Of a stretch of DNA of 64,000 nucleotides, positions 8,614 through 16,684 are shown in pieces. The DNA comes from Bradyrhizobium barranii subsp. barranii. GTDB taxonomy: Bacteria; Pseudomonadota; Alphaproteobacteria; Rhizobiales; Xanthobacteraceae. The stretch covers positions 682,001 to 746,000 of the forward strand of contig NZ_CP086136.1 of assembly GCF_017565645.3 (NCBI RefSeq), in the 5' to 3' direction. The translations under genes and the position numbers were made by a program. The notes below the pieces were generated by a model, which saw only the letters and a list, made by a program, of their open reading frames with translations, did not search any database and had not been told where the DNA came from. Every line of letters begins with the position of its first letter. Position 1 is the first letter of the stretch.

Positions 8614-9339
8614 TCATCTCTTGGTCTCGCGGCAGCCGGCGGCTTCGGCCTCTTCCACCGAGCAGAACCAGCGGGTGCCCTTGCTGATCTTCATCTTGAT
8701 CTGGGTGTACCAGCGGCTGGTCGGCTGGTGATAGATGCACTCGCCGGCGGTGTTGACGTTGCCCTTGATAGTGCAGTCCGGCGAGGGCGCGACCGGCCCG
8801 GAGGCCGAGGCGAGCAGCACCGCATGCGCGCCCTCGGGCGGCTTGGTCGCGCCCAGGATGGTGGTCTTCTTGTTGCGGACGCGCCAGTCCCATGGCGCGA
8901 TGAAGGCGCCTTGCCACATGCCGGCCTTGGCCTCGCGCGCGGCCGCCTCGTCGGGTTCGTAGTCGTGAGAGACGCGGGTGTAGGCGAGTGCCCAGCCGCT
9001 GCGCACCAGCCATTTCTGGATGTCCTCGCCGCCGACCTCACAGCGCGCCACGGTGCGGCCGCGCCGGTCGATCGCGCGGGCGTGGCAGACCCAGTTCTTG
9101 CCCTCGGTGTATTTGGCGAGCTCGTCGCGCGCCGCGATGCCGCAGGTCCAGCGCTCGGTTTTTGTGTTGAGGCAGAGCTGGTCGACCGCGGGCGCGTCGA
9201 TGCCGCCGAGCCGGACCCGCGTGTTCCCGATCAGGACGGAATCGCCGGAGCGGACCTTTGCGGTGCCGGTGATGTCGGCGGCCTGGGCCAGCGAGGGGAT
9301 GGCGAGCAAAGACAGCGCAATCAGGAATTTTCGCAACAT
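8614..9339 (-). CDS. Exported thermonuclease-like (SNase fold) protein
   Basis: About 241 residues. MLRKFLIALSLLAIPSLAQA is a clear signal peptide, followed by a staphylococcal nuclease-like domain: VRSGDSVLIGNTRVRLGGID, the Arg-rich AIDRRGRTVARCEVGGEDI and LVRSGWALAYTRVSHDYEPD. The Asp and Arg positions typical of the SNase active site are mostly present. The C-terminal 80 residues are an additional domain with paired cysteines (PDCTIKGNVNTAGECIYH, RWFCSVEEAEAAGC) found in alphaproteobacterial relatives; its role is unknown. The frame is open to 9489 but the signal peptide fixes the ATG at 9339. Confidence 0.85.
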   Translation of the reverse strand: MLRKFLIALSLLAIPSLAQAADITGTAKVRSGDSVLIGNTRVRLGGIDAPAVDQLCLNTKTERWTCGIAARDELAKYTEGKNWVCHARAIDRRGRTVARCEVGGEDIQKWLVRSGWALAYTRVSHDYEPDEAAAREAKAGMWQGAFIAPWDWRVRNKKTTILGATKPPEGAHAVLLASASGPVAPSPDCTIKGNVNTAGECIYHQPTSRWYTQIKMKISKGTRWFCSVEEAEAAGCRETKR

Positions 9340-9485
9340 GCCGGTCCGCGTGTTCAGGACAATCTCGATAAGCCGCGCAATTGTGGTCGGCTTTTGGCCG
9401 CCCGGCCAGCATATGCCTAACGATTGAGCTTTCAACTTCCCGTCATTGTGGCGGGGGCTCTCGTGTCCGGGGCACGAGACCATCG

Positions 9486-11213
9486 TCACCCCCGCGCCAT
9501 CGCCCGCTTCGCCACCGCCAGCCCCATCAGCACGAAGGCCGACGTCACCTCAGGACCGCCGACGAGAATCCGCGTCGGCGTCTTCATCTTGTTCCATTCA
9601 TAGGCGCGGAACGGGCCGCGGCGGCCGCCTTCGCCGAGGCTCGCGACGATCACGTTCAGCGCAGGCGCGAAGGCGCGCGGGTCGGCGCCGAGATGGCCAA
9701 GCGCGATCAGCGCCAGCGCCGCGTCGAACACGTTCATCTCCCCGGCCATCAGCTCGCCCTTGACGTAGGAGAGCACGCGATGGCGGATGAAATCGAAATC
9801 GCCGTCGGGGTCGATCGCCGCCTGCGCCGCCAGCGGCAGCGCCAGGAAAGCCGCGTAGCAGCGGCCGAAATAGGCGCTGTAGAGCTCGGGCAGATAATAG
9901 ATGTGCGAGCGCGGATTGGCGAAGGCACCGCTGGCGGCGAGCCGCTTCTGGAAGCCGATGATGCGATGCACCGTCGCCAGCCGCGCCGGCGTCTCCAAAA
10001 TCTTCCAGCGCGCGAGGTTGCGGAAGCTGACCTCGAGAATGTCGAGATTGAGCGTCGGATCGAGATCGTTGCCGTAGGGCCGCTCGCCTTTGAGGTTATC
10101 GATCCAGGTCGCGACGCCGCCCTCGTAGTCGATGTTGTCGTTGAGCGGCACGGTCACGCGCGGTTCGTTGAGGCCGGCGAGCACCTGATAGCCCGAATAG
10201 AAGTCAAGCAGCGGCTGGTCGATGATCGGATCGATGCAGCCGGCTTGCGTCGCTGCCGAGATCGAGCACGCCGTGGTGTCGCAATCCGGCACATAGACGC
10301 CGAAGCCGAGGTCCTGCTTGATCTGGGCGAAGAAGCGGGAGAAGCGCGGATGCGGCGCCGGCGCGAGCGCGGTGATGACATTGAAGCGCGTGCCGTCGAT
10401 ACCCTCGACCTCTTCGCGGCTTATGTTGACGCAGAAATCGACCATGTCGGCGATCGCACGCTCGGATGCAATCTTGTCGGCCGGCGAGGCGAGCCCGGTC
10501 TCGACATAGCTCAGCAGCGCCTCGATGAAGAACGCGTCGTAATAGGCCGAGCGGTGTCGGATCTGCACCGGCTCCCACATCGGCTCGGCAATGCCACTCC
10601 AGGGCGGATTGACGACGGCCGCTGCCTGTGAGCGCGCGATGAAGACGCGGGCGAGGTTGAACAGCAGCGAGGAGTTCTTGTAACCGCGCGCGTTCAGCCC
10701 CGTCAGCGCCATGGTCAGCTCGCGCCCACGGACATCGGGGTCGCCGATCAGGTTGAAGGCGGCATAGGTCGGCAGGAAGCCGTTCTTGCGGTACGAGCCG
10801 AGCAGATGCTGCGCGCAGTCGCGGATCACGCCGTCGATCTGCGCTTGTTGCGGCGCTAGGCCGGTGAATATCGCCGGCGGCGGTTTCGGATGGTCGAGCG
10901 CGATGCTGTCGACGAGATCGGCGACGGGCTGGCCGACCGCCGCCCAGTCGGGCTCGGCGTCGTCGCGCGCCCGCACCAGCGCCGTGCGAAGCCGGGTCAG
11001 CTTCGCCTCGTCGCGCAACTCGGGCAGCCCGGCGCGGCGGAGCAGGATCCGCAATGCGGGATTGCCGAGCGCGGTCTTGTAGAACTTGGCCAGATGCGGG
11101 TCGCCGCTGGCTGGGCCCGACAATACGGGATCGCAGACGTCGTAAAGCGAGGGGCCGTCTTTTCGCGCCGTCAGCGCCCGGCAGGCGGCGCCGGCAAAAT
11201 AATGAAAGCTCAT
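9486..11213 (-). CDS. Unknown 575-residue protein with a DCDTTA motif
   Basis: I do not recognise a named family. The protein is long, Ala/Leu-rich and probably all-helical, with no signal peptide and no membrane segment. Near residue 310 it has VPDCDTTACSISAATQ, which recalls the DxDDTA acid motif of class II terpene cyclases and their alpha/alpha-barrel relatives. Repeated helical blocks (YDAFFIEALLSYVETG, ALALIALGHLG) also fit an alpha/alpha toroid. The start MSFHYFAGAACRAL at 11213 is chosen over the upstream part of the frame (to 11264), which is Arg/Pro-rich and uncharacteristic; a weak AGGT precedes it. Any terpene chemistry is speculation. Confidence 0.6.
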   Translation of the reverse strand: MSFHYFAGAACRALTARKDGPSLYDVCDPVLSGPASGDPHLAKFYKTALGNPALRILLRRAGLPELRDEAKLTRLRTALVRARDDAEPDWAAVGQPVADLVDSIALDHPKPPPAIFTGLAPQQAQIDGVIRDCAQHLLGSYRKNGFLPTYAAFNLIGDPDVRGRELTMALTGLNARGYKNSSLLFNLARVFIARSQAAAVVNPPWSGIAEPMWEPVQIRHRSAYYDAFFIEALLSYVETGLASPADKIASERAIADMVDFCVNISREEVEGIDGTRFNVITALAPAPHPRFSRFFAQIKQDLGFGVYVPDCDTTACSISAATQAGCIDPIIDQPLLDFYSGYQVLAGLNEPRVTVPLNDNIDYEGGVATWIDNLKGERPYGNDLDPTLNLDILEVSFRNLARWKILETPARLATVHRIIGFQKRLAASGAFANPRSHIYYLPELYSAYFGRCYAAFLALPLAAQAAIDPDGDFDFIRHRVLSYVKGELMAGEMNVFDAALALIALGHLGADPRAFAPALNVIVASLGEGGRRGPFRAYEWNKMKTPTRILVGGPEVTSAFVLMGLAVAKRAMARG

Positions 11214-11634
11214 GAAATACCTGGTCGCGGGGCTTTGGCCGGGGGCCGGCCGGCGCGCTCCCATCTGCGCGCCACCCCCTCCAAGTCTTTGAAAAAGCTA
11301 CCCGGATTCGCAGGAAATACAAATGTGATGGCGGTCACGGAAAAACCCGGCACGGGAGCTGCATGATTAAGGCCGTTACAAGGGGCTCGCGACGAAAAAA
11401 CGTGCAAATTCCGCTCGGATGATTAGCCAATATCTTCAGTCACTTAGCTCAAATTTTGGGCGATCTATTGCCGGGGAGGAGATATCCGGTTAAGGTTTTG
11501 TTTGGTGCGGCGCCGCAAATTGCGCGCAGTTCGGGGGCACATCCCCGGCCAATCCCTCAAACCTGAAGCCACCATCGCGCTACTCAAACATTGTGCGCGC
11601 GCTTGGCTGGTCTTTGGCACAGGAACGAACCGAG
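11214..11634. other. Gene-free divergent intergenic region
   Basis: About 420 bases between two divergent genes. It is visibly more AT-rich than the flanking genes in its right half. Apart from the CRP-like site at 11324-11339 I see no repeat, RNA or small gene. Promoters for both flanking genes are expected here. Confidence 0.6.
11324..11339. promoter_or_regulatory. Possible CRP-type binding site
   Basis: TGTGATGGCGGTCACG matches the E. coli CRP consensus TGTGA-N6-TCACA at 9 of 10 defined positions. It lies about 110 bases upstream of the DCDTTA-protein start and about 295 bases upstream of the caspase-like gene. A Crp-type regulator is encoded at 30856-31530. One such match could be chance. 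Confidence 0.35.
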
Positions 11635-12486
11635 ATGAATGTAAGGCAGCTCGAGCTTTCCAGACGCACGATCGCGGTGGCCGCAGCCCTCATCGGCACG
11701 GTGTCGCTCGTGATCGGCGCCCATGCTGCCCTCAACATGCGCGCGATCGATGCCGCCAAGGCCGTGGCGACCGACGAGGTCACCGGCTCGATCGGCCAGT
11801 CGTCCCGCCTCGCCCTCGTCATCGGCAATGGACATTATCCCGACGCCAGCGCGCCGCTGACGCAGTCGATCAACGACGCCCGCGCGCTGTCCTCGTCGCT
11901 CCGCAAGAACGGCTTTGACGTCGATATGGTGGAAGACGCGACCAAGGACGACATGGTCCGCGCCGTCAACCGCCTGAAGTCCGGGATCAAGCGCGACACC
12001 GTCGTCATGCTGTTCTTCGGCGGCTACGGCGTGCAGGCCGGCCGCGAGAGCTACATGCTGCCGGTCGATGCCGTGATCTGGAAGGAAAGCGACGTCCGCC
12101 GCCAGGGCGTGTCCATCGACGGCGTTCTCGACATGATGAAGGAGCAGGGCGCCAAGGCCAAGCTCGTCGTCGTCGATGCCTCCCGCCGTAACCCCTACGA
12201 GCGCCGCTTCCGCTCCTACAGCCACGGCCTCGCGCCGATCAGCGCGACGGACAACGCGTTGATCCTTTCCTCGGCTTCGCCCGGCAAGGTCGTCGACGAC
12301 GGCAAGGGCGAGCACAGCGTGCTGGTCGGCGAGTTCCTCACCAACCTCAATGCGCAGGGCAGCGCCGAAAGCGTCTTCAACAAGACCCGCGTCGCCATCT
12401 CCCGCGCCTCCGAAGGTGACCAGGTCCCGACCATCTCCTCCTCGCTGCTCGAGGACGTCCATTTCGGCGAAGCAGCCGGCGGCTAG
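11635..12486 (+). CDS. Caspase-fold protein lacking the catalytic His and Cys
   Basis: About 283 residues: an N-terminal membrane anchor or signal (RRTIAVAAALIGTVSLVIGAHA, residues 10-31) and a peptidase C14-like domain from residue 57. RLALVIGNGHYPDASAPLTQ and YMLPVDA are typical of the caspase p20 fold. Where active relatives have FFSGHG this protein has LFFGGYG (Tyr131), and where they have DACR it has VDASRRNP (Ser183). It is therefore predicted not to be a protease. A paralogue with equivalent losses lies at 37258-38781. The ATG at 11635 follows AGGAA by 9 bases; an in-frame upstream start at 11593 is less likely. Confidence 0.82.
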   Translation: MNVRQLELSRRTIAVAAALIGTVSLVIGAHAALNMRAIDAAKAVATDEVTGSIGQSSRLALVIGNGHYPDASAPLTQSINDARALSSSLRKNGFDVDMVEDATKDDMVRAVNRLKSGIKRDTVVMLFFGGYGVQAGRESYMLPVDAVIWKESDVRRQGVSIDGVLDMMKEQGAKAKLVVVDASRRNPYERRFRSYSHGLAPISATDNALILSSASPGKVVDDGKGEHSVLVGEFLTNLNAQGSAESVFNKTRVAISRASEGDQVPTISSSLLEDVHFGEAAGG

Positions 12487-12495
12487 CCGTAAATT

Positions 12496-12620
12496 GTAGG
12501 GTGGGCAAAGGCGCAAAGCGCCGTGCCCGCCATCTCTCCAAGATTTCGATAGAAAACGTGGGCACGCTTCCGCCTTCGCTCGCCGAGCTATGGCGGACAA
12601 GTCGCTTTGCTCACCCTACG
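12496..12620. repeat. Dispersed repeat (TAGGGTGGGCAAAG type)
   Basis: Begins GTAGGGTGGGCAAAGGCG and ends GCTTTGCTCACCCTAC as an inverted copy, with GTGCCCGCCA and GTGGGCACGC inside. Relatives occur at 48161-48254 and 50373-50465. It follows the stop of the caspase-like gene directly and could end its transcript. Confidence 0.8.
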
Positions 12621-12653
12621 GTATGCGTGTGTAACGCACCTCTGCCCCCACAT

Positions 12654-12733
12654 CGTCATTGCGAGCGCAGCGAAGCAATCCAGGGTCTCTCCGCGGAAAG
12701 ATTCTGGATTGCTTCGCTTCGCTCGCAATGACG
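12654..12733. repeat. Dispersed palindromic repeat (CGTCATTGCGAGCG type)
   Basis: CGTCATTGCGAGCGCAGCGA at the left is matched by an inverted copy ending GCTTCGCTCGCAATGACG at the right, with CAATCCAG/CTGGATTG nested inside. One copy of this family is seen in the window. It lies between two convergent genes. Confidence 0.85.
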
Positions 12734-12746
12734 GTTGAGGCGAGAC

Positions 12747-13634
12747 TTACTTCGCGGCTTCCGTGGCCATCACCGGGCGCACCGGATCGCCTTCGCGCAG
12801 GATCGCGCCGGCGCGGGCGACGACGATATCGCCTTCGTTGAGGCCGTCGCGAACCTCGATATTGCCGCCCGACATCAGCCCGATCTCGACCCGCTTGGTC
12901 TCGACGCGGTTGCGGCGGATCACCTGCACCACGGTGCCGGCGGTGGAGTACTGCACCGAGGTCAGGGGCACCGCGACGTTGCAGCTCTGCCCGGTCTTGA
13001 TCAGCGCGCGCCCGCTCGCGTTCAGCAGCAGCCGCTTCTGCGAGGAGATCCCGATATAGACCATGCCCTGCTGGATGTTCGGCTCGACGGTCGGTCCGAT
13101 ACGGCGGACCTTGCCGTCGAGATCGCCCGCGCCGGCAATGCGCACGGTCGCCTGCTGCCCGACTGCGAGCTTCCGGATATCGGTGGTTGCGACCAGGCCG
13201 ACGAGATCATATTCGCTGCGCGCCACGATCGTGAACAGCGCCTCGCCCTTGGCCGAGGCGAGGTTGCCGATCTGCGCGGTCGACGTCGCGATCACGCCCG
13301 CCACGGGGGCGGTGACCTGAAGCGTGCCGCCCTCGGGCAGCGCCAGCCGCGCCAGCACCTGGCCGGCCGTGGTGGTGTCGCCGGCCTCCGCCAGCACGTC
13401 CGTGACCTTCAGGCCGGGACGTTCCGGCCGCACGGAGGTCTCCTCGCGCGCGATGATCGTGCCGGTGGCCTCGACGATGTCGGAGAAGCAGGATTTTGCG
13501 ACCTTCAGCACCGTGACCGCGGGCCCCTTGGGCGCGTCGTCATCGGCGGCGCGCGCGGGCTGGGCGGACAGCAGAACCAGTCCGGCGAGAGCAACGAGTT
13601 TTTTGGGAAAGGAACGCGCAGGCAATGGACGCAT
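12747..13634 (-). CDS. Orphan RND-type periplasmic adaptor (HlyD/MFP family)
   Basis: A 295-residue membrane fusion protein-like adaptor. A signal peptide (KKLVALAGLVLLSAQPARA) is followed by a biotinyl-lipoyl-like hairpin and a beta-barrel region (DLVGLVATTDIRKLAVGQQATVRI) and a C-terminal domain ending NEGDIVVARAGAILREGDPV. Such proteins bridge an inner-membrane pump to an outer-membrane channel, but no pump gene lies beside this one. It is homologous to the adaptor at 35334-36263: both carry a CFSD motif near the N-terminus and an S-C-x-V segment later. It converges on the caspase-like gene across two repeats. Confidence 0.83.
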   Translation of the reverse strand: MRPLPARSFPKKLVALAGLVLLSAQPARAADDDAPKGPAVTVLKVAKSCFSDIVEATGTIIAREETSVRPERPGLKVTDVLAEAGDTTTAGQVLARLALPEGGTLQVTAPVAGVIATSTAQIGNLASAKGEALFTIVARSEYDLVGLVATTDIRKLAVGQQATVRIAGAGDLDGKVRRIGPTVEPNIQQGMVYIGISSQKRLLLNASGRALIKTGQSCNVAVPLTSVQYSTAGTVVQVIRRNRVETKRVEIGLMSGGNIEVRDGLNEGDIVVARAGAILREGDPVRPVMATEAAK

Positions 13635-13786
13635 CGGTCATTCCGGTTGGGGCCTTGACGGCCTCATCGTTAGCAGAAGCAACCGCGGCGGACCATGGGC
13701 CGGCCGGATGAGAATGCCGCAGCGCAGGCGGCGCGATGCCGCTTGGTAGATTAGTCGTGGCGCGAGCCAAGAGGTTCGTTGTCTCT
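13635..13786. other. Intergenic region left of a repeat, no feature seen
   Basis: Upstream region of the adaptor gene. No gene, hairpin or recognisable operator is visible; the adaptor promoter should be here. The rest of the gap is the repeat at 13787-13970. Confidence 0.5.
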
Positions 13787-13970
13787 TACCCTCCCCTGGA
13801 GGGGGAGGGTCGATCGCGCGCAGCGCGAGCGGGGTGGGGTGATCTCTCCACTCGGGGACTGTCGGACGTGGAGGCACCGTCACCCCACCCCGCTATGCAT
13901 TTCGCTTCGCTCAATGCCTAGCGACCCACGAGCGAGCTACGCTCGTCTCGGACCCCTCCAGGGGAGGGTA
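13787..13970. repeat. Dispersed repeat (CCCTCCCCTGGAGGGGGAGGG type)
   Basis: Ends are inverted: TACCCTCCCCTGGAGGGGGA at the left and TCCAGGGGAGGGTA at the right, with GGGGTGGGGTGA and TCACCCCACCCCG nested inside. It is similar in design to the elements at 7070-7270 and 46650-46850 but differs in sequence. It lies just downstream of the lactonase gene on the minus strand. Confidence 0.8.
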
Positions 13971-13981
13971 GGAAAGTAGCC

Positions 13982-15097
13982 TCACGGCAGGCTCAAGAAC
14001 TCCACCCAGTTCGGCTTCTTGCCGGTGGGATAGGATTTCAGCTTGGCGAGCGCGCCGCTGCTCTGGTCGATCGCATAGACCGTCATGCTGTCGGAGAGCT
14101 CGCCGACCGCGGCGAGGTAACGCCCCGATGGATCGATGTGGAAGCCGCGCGGCTGCTTCTCCGTCGGCACGCTGCCGATCGTGGTCAGCTTGCCGCTTGT
14201 TGCGTCGACCTTGTAGCCGGCGAGCGTGTTGGTGGTGCGCTCGGAGGCGTAGAGGAAGCGGCCGTCCGGGGTGATGTGGATGTCGGCGGCCCAGGGCTTG
14301 CCAGTAAAGCCTTCCGGCAGCGCGGTGGTGCGCTGGATCTCGTCCCATGCGCCGCTCTTGGCCTCATAGCTGAACGCTGCGACGTCGCCGTTCAGTTCAT
14401 GGACGAGATAGACGAACTTGCCGTTGGGATGAAACACGAAGTGCCGCGGACCCGATTTCTCCGGCACCTTGGTCACCGGCGGATCGCTCGGCGTCAGTGT
14501 GCCCGCGACTGCATCGAACGCGAAGGTCAGCACCTGATCCGAACCGAGATTGGTCGCGAACACGAAGCGGTTGTCGGGCGAGGGCAGGAAGGCGTGCGCA
14601 TTCAGCCCGGTCGGAATCACCTGCTTCGGCTCGCCGGCGACGCCGTTCGGGCTGAGCGGATTCAGCGCGACCTTGTTGCCGCCATAGGAGGCGCTGAACA
14701 GGAATTTGCCAGTGCTGTCGACGGCGATGTTCGCCATGCTGTCGGCAAGCGGACCATTGCCGAGAGGGCTGAGCTGGCCCGTCTTGGGATCGATCGCAAA
14801 GCTCACCGCGAGGAATGGCTGCGAGCGCACGCCGGCAATCAGCACGCGGTGGTCGGGCGTGATCGCGAGTGGTGTCGAGGAGCCGGGCTTGTCGACGCCG
14901 GTGAAGGCGGCGGTCTGCACCGGTGTCATCTCGCCGCTCTCGGCCAGCTTGAACACGCTGATGTCGTTGCTGTCGGCGTTGCCGACATAGGCGAAGGTCT
15001 CGGCCATGCCGGGGCGGACTCCAGAAACGAGGGTTAGGAAGGCGAGGGTGGTGGCGATCGCAGCGCGTGGCGCGATGCGGCGTGTCGGTCTCGGCAT
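13982..15097 (-). CDS. Exported lactonase-family seven-bladed beta-propeller protein
   Basis: A 371-residue protein of the 6-phosphogluconolactonase (YbhE/Pgl) beta-propeller family. AAIATTLAFLTLVSGVRPGMAE is a signal peptide, so this member is probably periplasmic, unlike cytoplasmic Pgl. Repeated propeller blades read AYVGNADSNDISVFKL, VFATNLGSDQVLTFAF, SGPRHFVFHPNGKFVYLVHEL and QPRGFHIDPSGRYL, where the Arg/His-rich segments correspond to the family's conserved active-site region. The start is fixed by AAGGAGG 9 bases before ATG. The substrate is unknown; a stand-alone binding propeller is also possible. Confidence 0.82.
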   Translation of the reverse strand: MPRPTRRIAPRAAIATTLAFLTLVSGVRPGMAETFAYVGNADSNDISVFKLAESGEMTPVQTAAFTGVDKPGSSTPLAITPDHRVLIAGVRSQPFLAVSFAIDPKTGQLSPLGNGPLADSMANIAVDSTGKFLFSASYGGNKVALNPLSPNGVAGEPKQVIPTGLNAHAFLPSPDNRFVFATNLGSDQVLTFAFDAVAGTLTPSDPPVTKVPEKSGPRHFVFHPNGKFVYLVHELNGDVAAFSYEAKSGAWDEIQRTTALPEGFTGKPWAADIHITPDGRFLYASERTTNTLAGYKVDATSGKLTTIGSVPTEKQPRGFHIDPSGRYLAAVGELSDSMTVYAIDQSSGALAKLKSYPTGKKPNWVEFLSLP

Positions 15098-15220
15098 GGG
15101 GCTCCTCCTTACAGCGTTACGGCCTTGTCGTTTTGTCCGGAGGATAGCGGGAGCCGTGCCGCCGTACCAAGTTCCGGTTGAAGATCGATCGATGCCGAAA
15201 TTGTATCGGTCGCGCGGTGG

Positions 15221-15358
15221 CTACCGCACTGCGGCCGTCTGGCTGCGGGAGGGCAGATGCGGGCCGGACGCAGTGTTGGGTGCCCCGAGCAGGCCCCACA
15301 CGGCCACCGCCAGCAGCGCGCAGGTCAAAATGGTCCAGGCGACCAATCGTTTCCGCAT
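15221..15358 (-). CDS. Possible 45-residue membrane protein
   Basis: A short frame opening MRKRLVAWTILTCALLAVAV: a basic start followed by one hydrophobic helix, then a polar tail GAPNTASGPHLPSRSQTAAVR. GGATGGA lies about 10-15 bases before ATG. It is plausible as a small membrane protein but rests only on composition; the gap of about 395 bases around it contains nothing else I can support. Confidence 0.35.
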   Translation of the reverse strand: MRKRLVAWTILTCALLAVAVWGLLGAPNTASGPHLPSRSQTAAVR

Positions 15359-15501
15359 CAAGCCAAGTCCATCCGTTGTTTGAAACCCCGGGGCCCGCAC
15401 ATGATCGTGCACTGCAAACGGCGACGATCCTATGAACTCGTTCACAGGCACAACATCGCATCGGCATTGCGAACCAATGCCGCGGGAGTGCATTGACCCA
15501 T

Positions 15502-15678
15502 ATGCCGCGTGAAAACGACCTCGAAGGCAAGCCCGACATGGGCGGCAAGCATGGCGGCCAGAAAGGCCAGCCCAAGCCGCCGCCGCGCCCGCGCGAGGGT
15601 CCGCGCGATGAGGACGTCGTCGCAAAGCGCCACACCGGCCAAACCGATCGCACGCCGCCGCCGACCAAACAGAAATAG
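15502..15678 (+). CDS. Possible small hydrophilic protein
   Basis: A 58-residue frame (61 from the ATG at 15493) rich in Gly, Lys, Pro and Arg: MPRENDLEGKPDMGGKHGG to the end PPPTKQK. It has no hydrophobic segment and would be disordered. The composition and third-position GC look like other small rhizobial proteins, but the ribosome binding site is weak. No function can be proposed. Confidence 0.4.
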   Translation: MPRENDLEGKPDMGGKHGGQKGQPKPPPRPREGPRDEDVVAKRHTGQTDRTPPPTKQK

Positions 15679-15764
15679 CGCTGTATTTCGCGCCGGGAAC
15701 ATCAGCCTCGCCTTGCCGTTATGCTGATCCCGCAAGCGGACGAGGTCGAACCGGAGGCTGGCAC

Positions 15765-15887
15765 GTGTTTTGGATTTATTGGAACACCGCTTGGTCGCTC
15801 ATCATCAGCGGCATCATGTTCACCACCATCGTCACCCATCCCGACGCCGAGTTCGCCGAGATCCGGGCGGCAAAGCAGGCGAAGTGA
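15765..15887 (+). CDS. 40-residue single-helix membrane protein, GTG start
   Basis: A very short gene starting with GTG at 15765. GGAGG sits 7 bases upstream. The product begins MFWIYWNTAWSLIISGIMFT, an aromatic-rich hydrophobic helix, and ends with a charged tail HPDAEFAEIRAAKQAK. The combination of a good ribosome binding site, a clean amphipathic/membrane profile and an immediate stop supports a real small protein. It lies in a run of other small genes next to rpsU. Function unknown. Confidence 0.55.
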   Translation: MFWIYWNTAWSLIISGIMFTTIVTHPDAEFAEIRAAKQAK

Positions 15888-15969
15888 GCCCGCGCGCCTG
15901 AGGCCCGATCTCCAGGGGGTGACCCGTTCGCGGGCAGCGGTGGCTGGTCCGCCGCGGCGTCGAAGACGG

Positions 15970-16212
15970 CTATCGCGCCGCTCTGCTCGCGCGCTTCCTG
16001 ACCGCGGGCGCCGGCAAGGCCGCCTGAAGGGCTGCGTCAGCCGCTTGCTTGGCCTCGCGTGCCTCTCGAAGCCGCGCCATGTTCTTGCGAATCTCGATGG
16101 ACTGCCTTTCGACGTCTGCCAGTGCAAGCGCTCCTTCTTCGGCGGCGAGGCGCCTGCGATTGGAGCGCGCGATGCTTTCGGGTGACAGCTCGGCGGATTT
16201 CCTGGCGCTCAT
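15970..16212 (-). CDS. Small conserved-looking coiled-coil protein, unknown function
   Basis: 80 residues, MSARKSAELSPESIARSNRR then a long charged helix (QSIEIRKNMARLREAREAKQAADA) and a basic Arg/Ala tail. The Ser/Arg-rich start and the heptad-like helix suggest a small coiled-coil or nucleic-acid-associated protein. It has no catalytic motif and no signal peptide. The coding character (high GC3, balanced composition) is convincing; the role is not known. Confidence 0.6.
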   Translation of the reverse strand: MSARKSAELSPESIARSNRRRLAAEEGALALADVERQSIEIRKNMARLREAREAKQAADAALQAALPAPAVRKRASRAAR

Positions 16213-16684
16213 GCTTCACTCCGTTGTGCAACCGGCAAAACCCGCTCGATCCGGGGATCGAACGGGCTGGCGCGCGACAATCGCGCGAACACTTTCAACT
16301 CCGTCGATGTCTTTGGAAAAGGTGCCCGCAGGCGCATTCAACAACGCACAGCGGCTGATCGAACGCCCTCGATATATGTTCCGTTCAATTTTCTGCAAGG
16401 ACGGCAAGGCCGATTTGGCTCAGCCAAGCAGCTCCAGCGCCTCGATCGAGGGGCTTCACGCGATCCGGTCGAGGTGCGGCCAAGGCTTTATCGATTGACA
16501 GGGCTGCATGAGAGTGGTCACGTGCCAACGCGAAGTTGCATCGCTGTGACAAGCGCATCGACTTGTCCGAAGCTGGCGACGAATGTCGCAGCGCTATCCT
16601 CAAAATTCGCAATGAAGCTCCTGCGCAATTGGCTGCCATGCAGGGCGTGTCGCATTTGCAGCCCCAAGCGAGGAGGAGGATCGA
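16213..16684. other. Gene-free region upstream of rpsU
   Basis: About 470 bases between divergent genes. Open frames here have the composition of shadows and none has a ribosome binding site. The region should hold the rpsU promoter and a long leader. I see no hairpin-plus-T-run or riboswitch-like element that I could defend. Confidence 0.5.
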
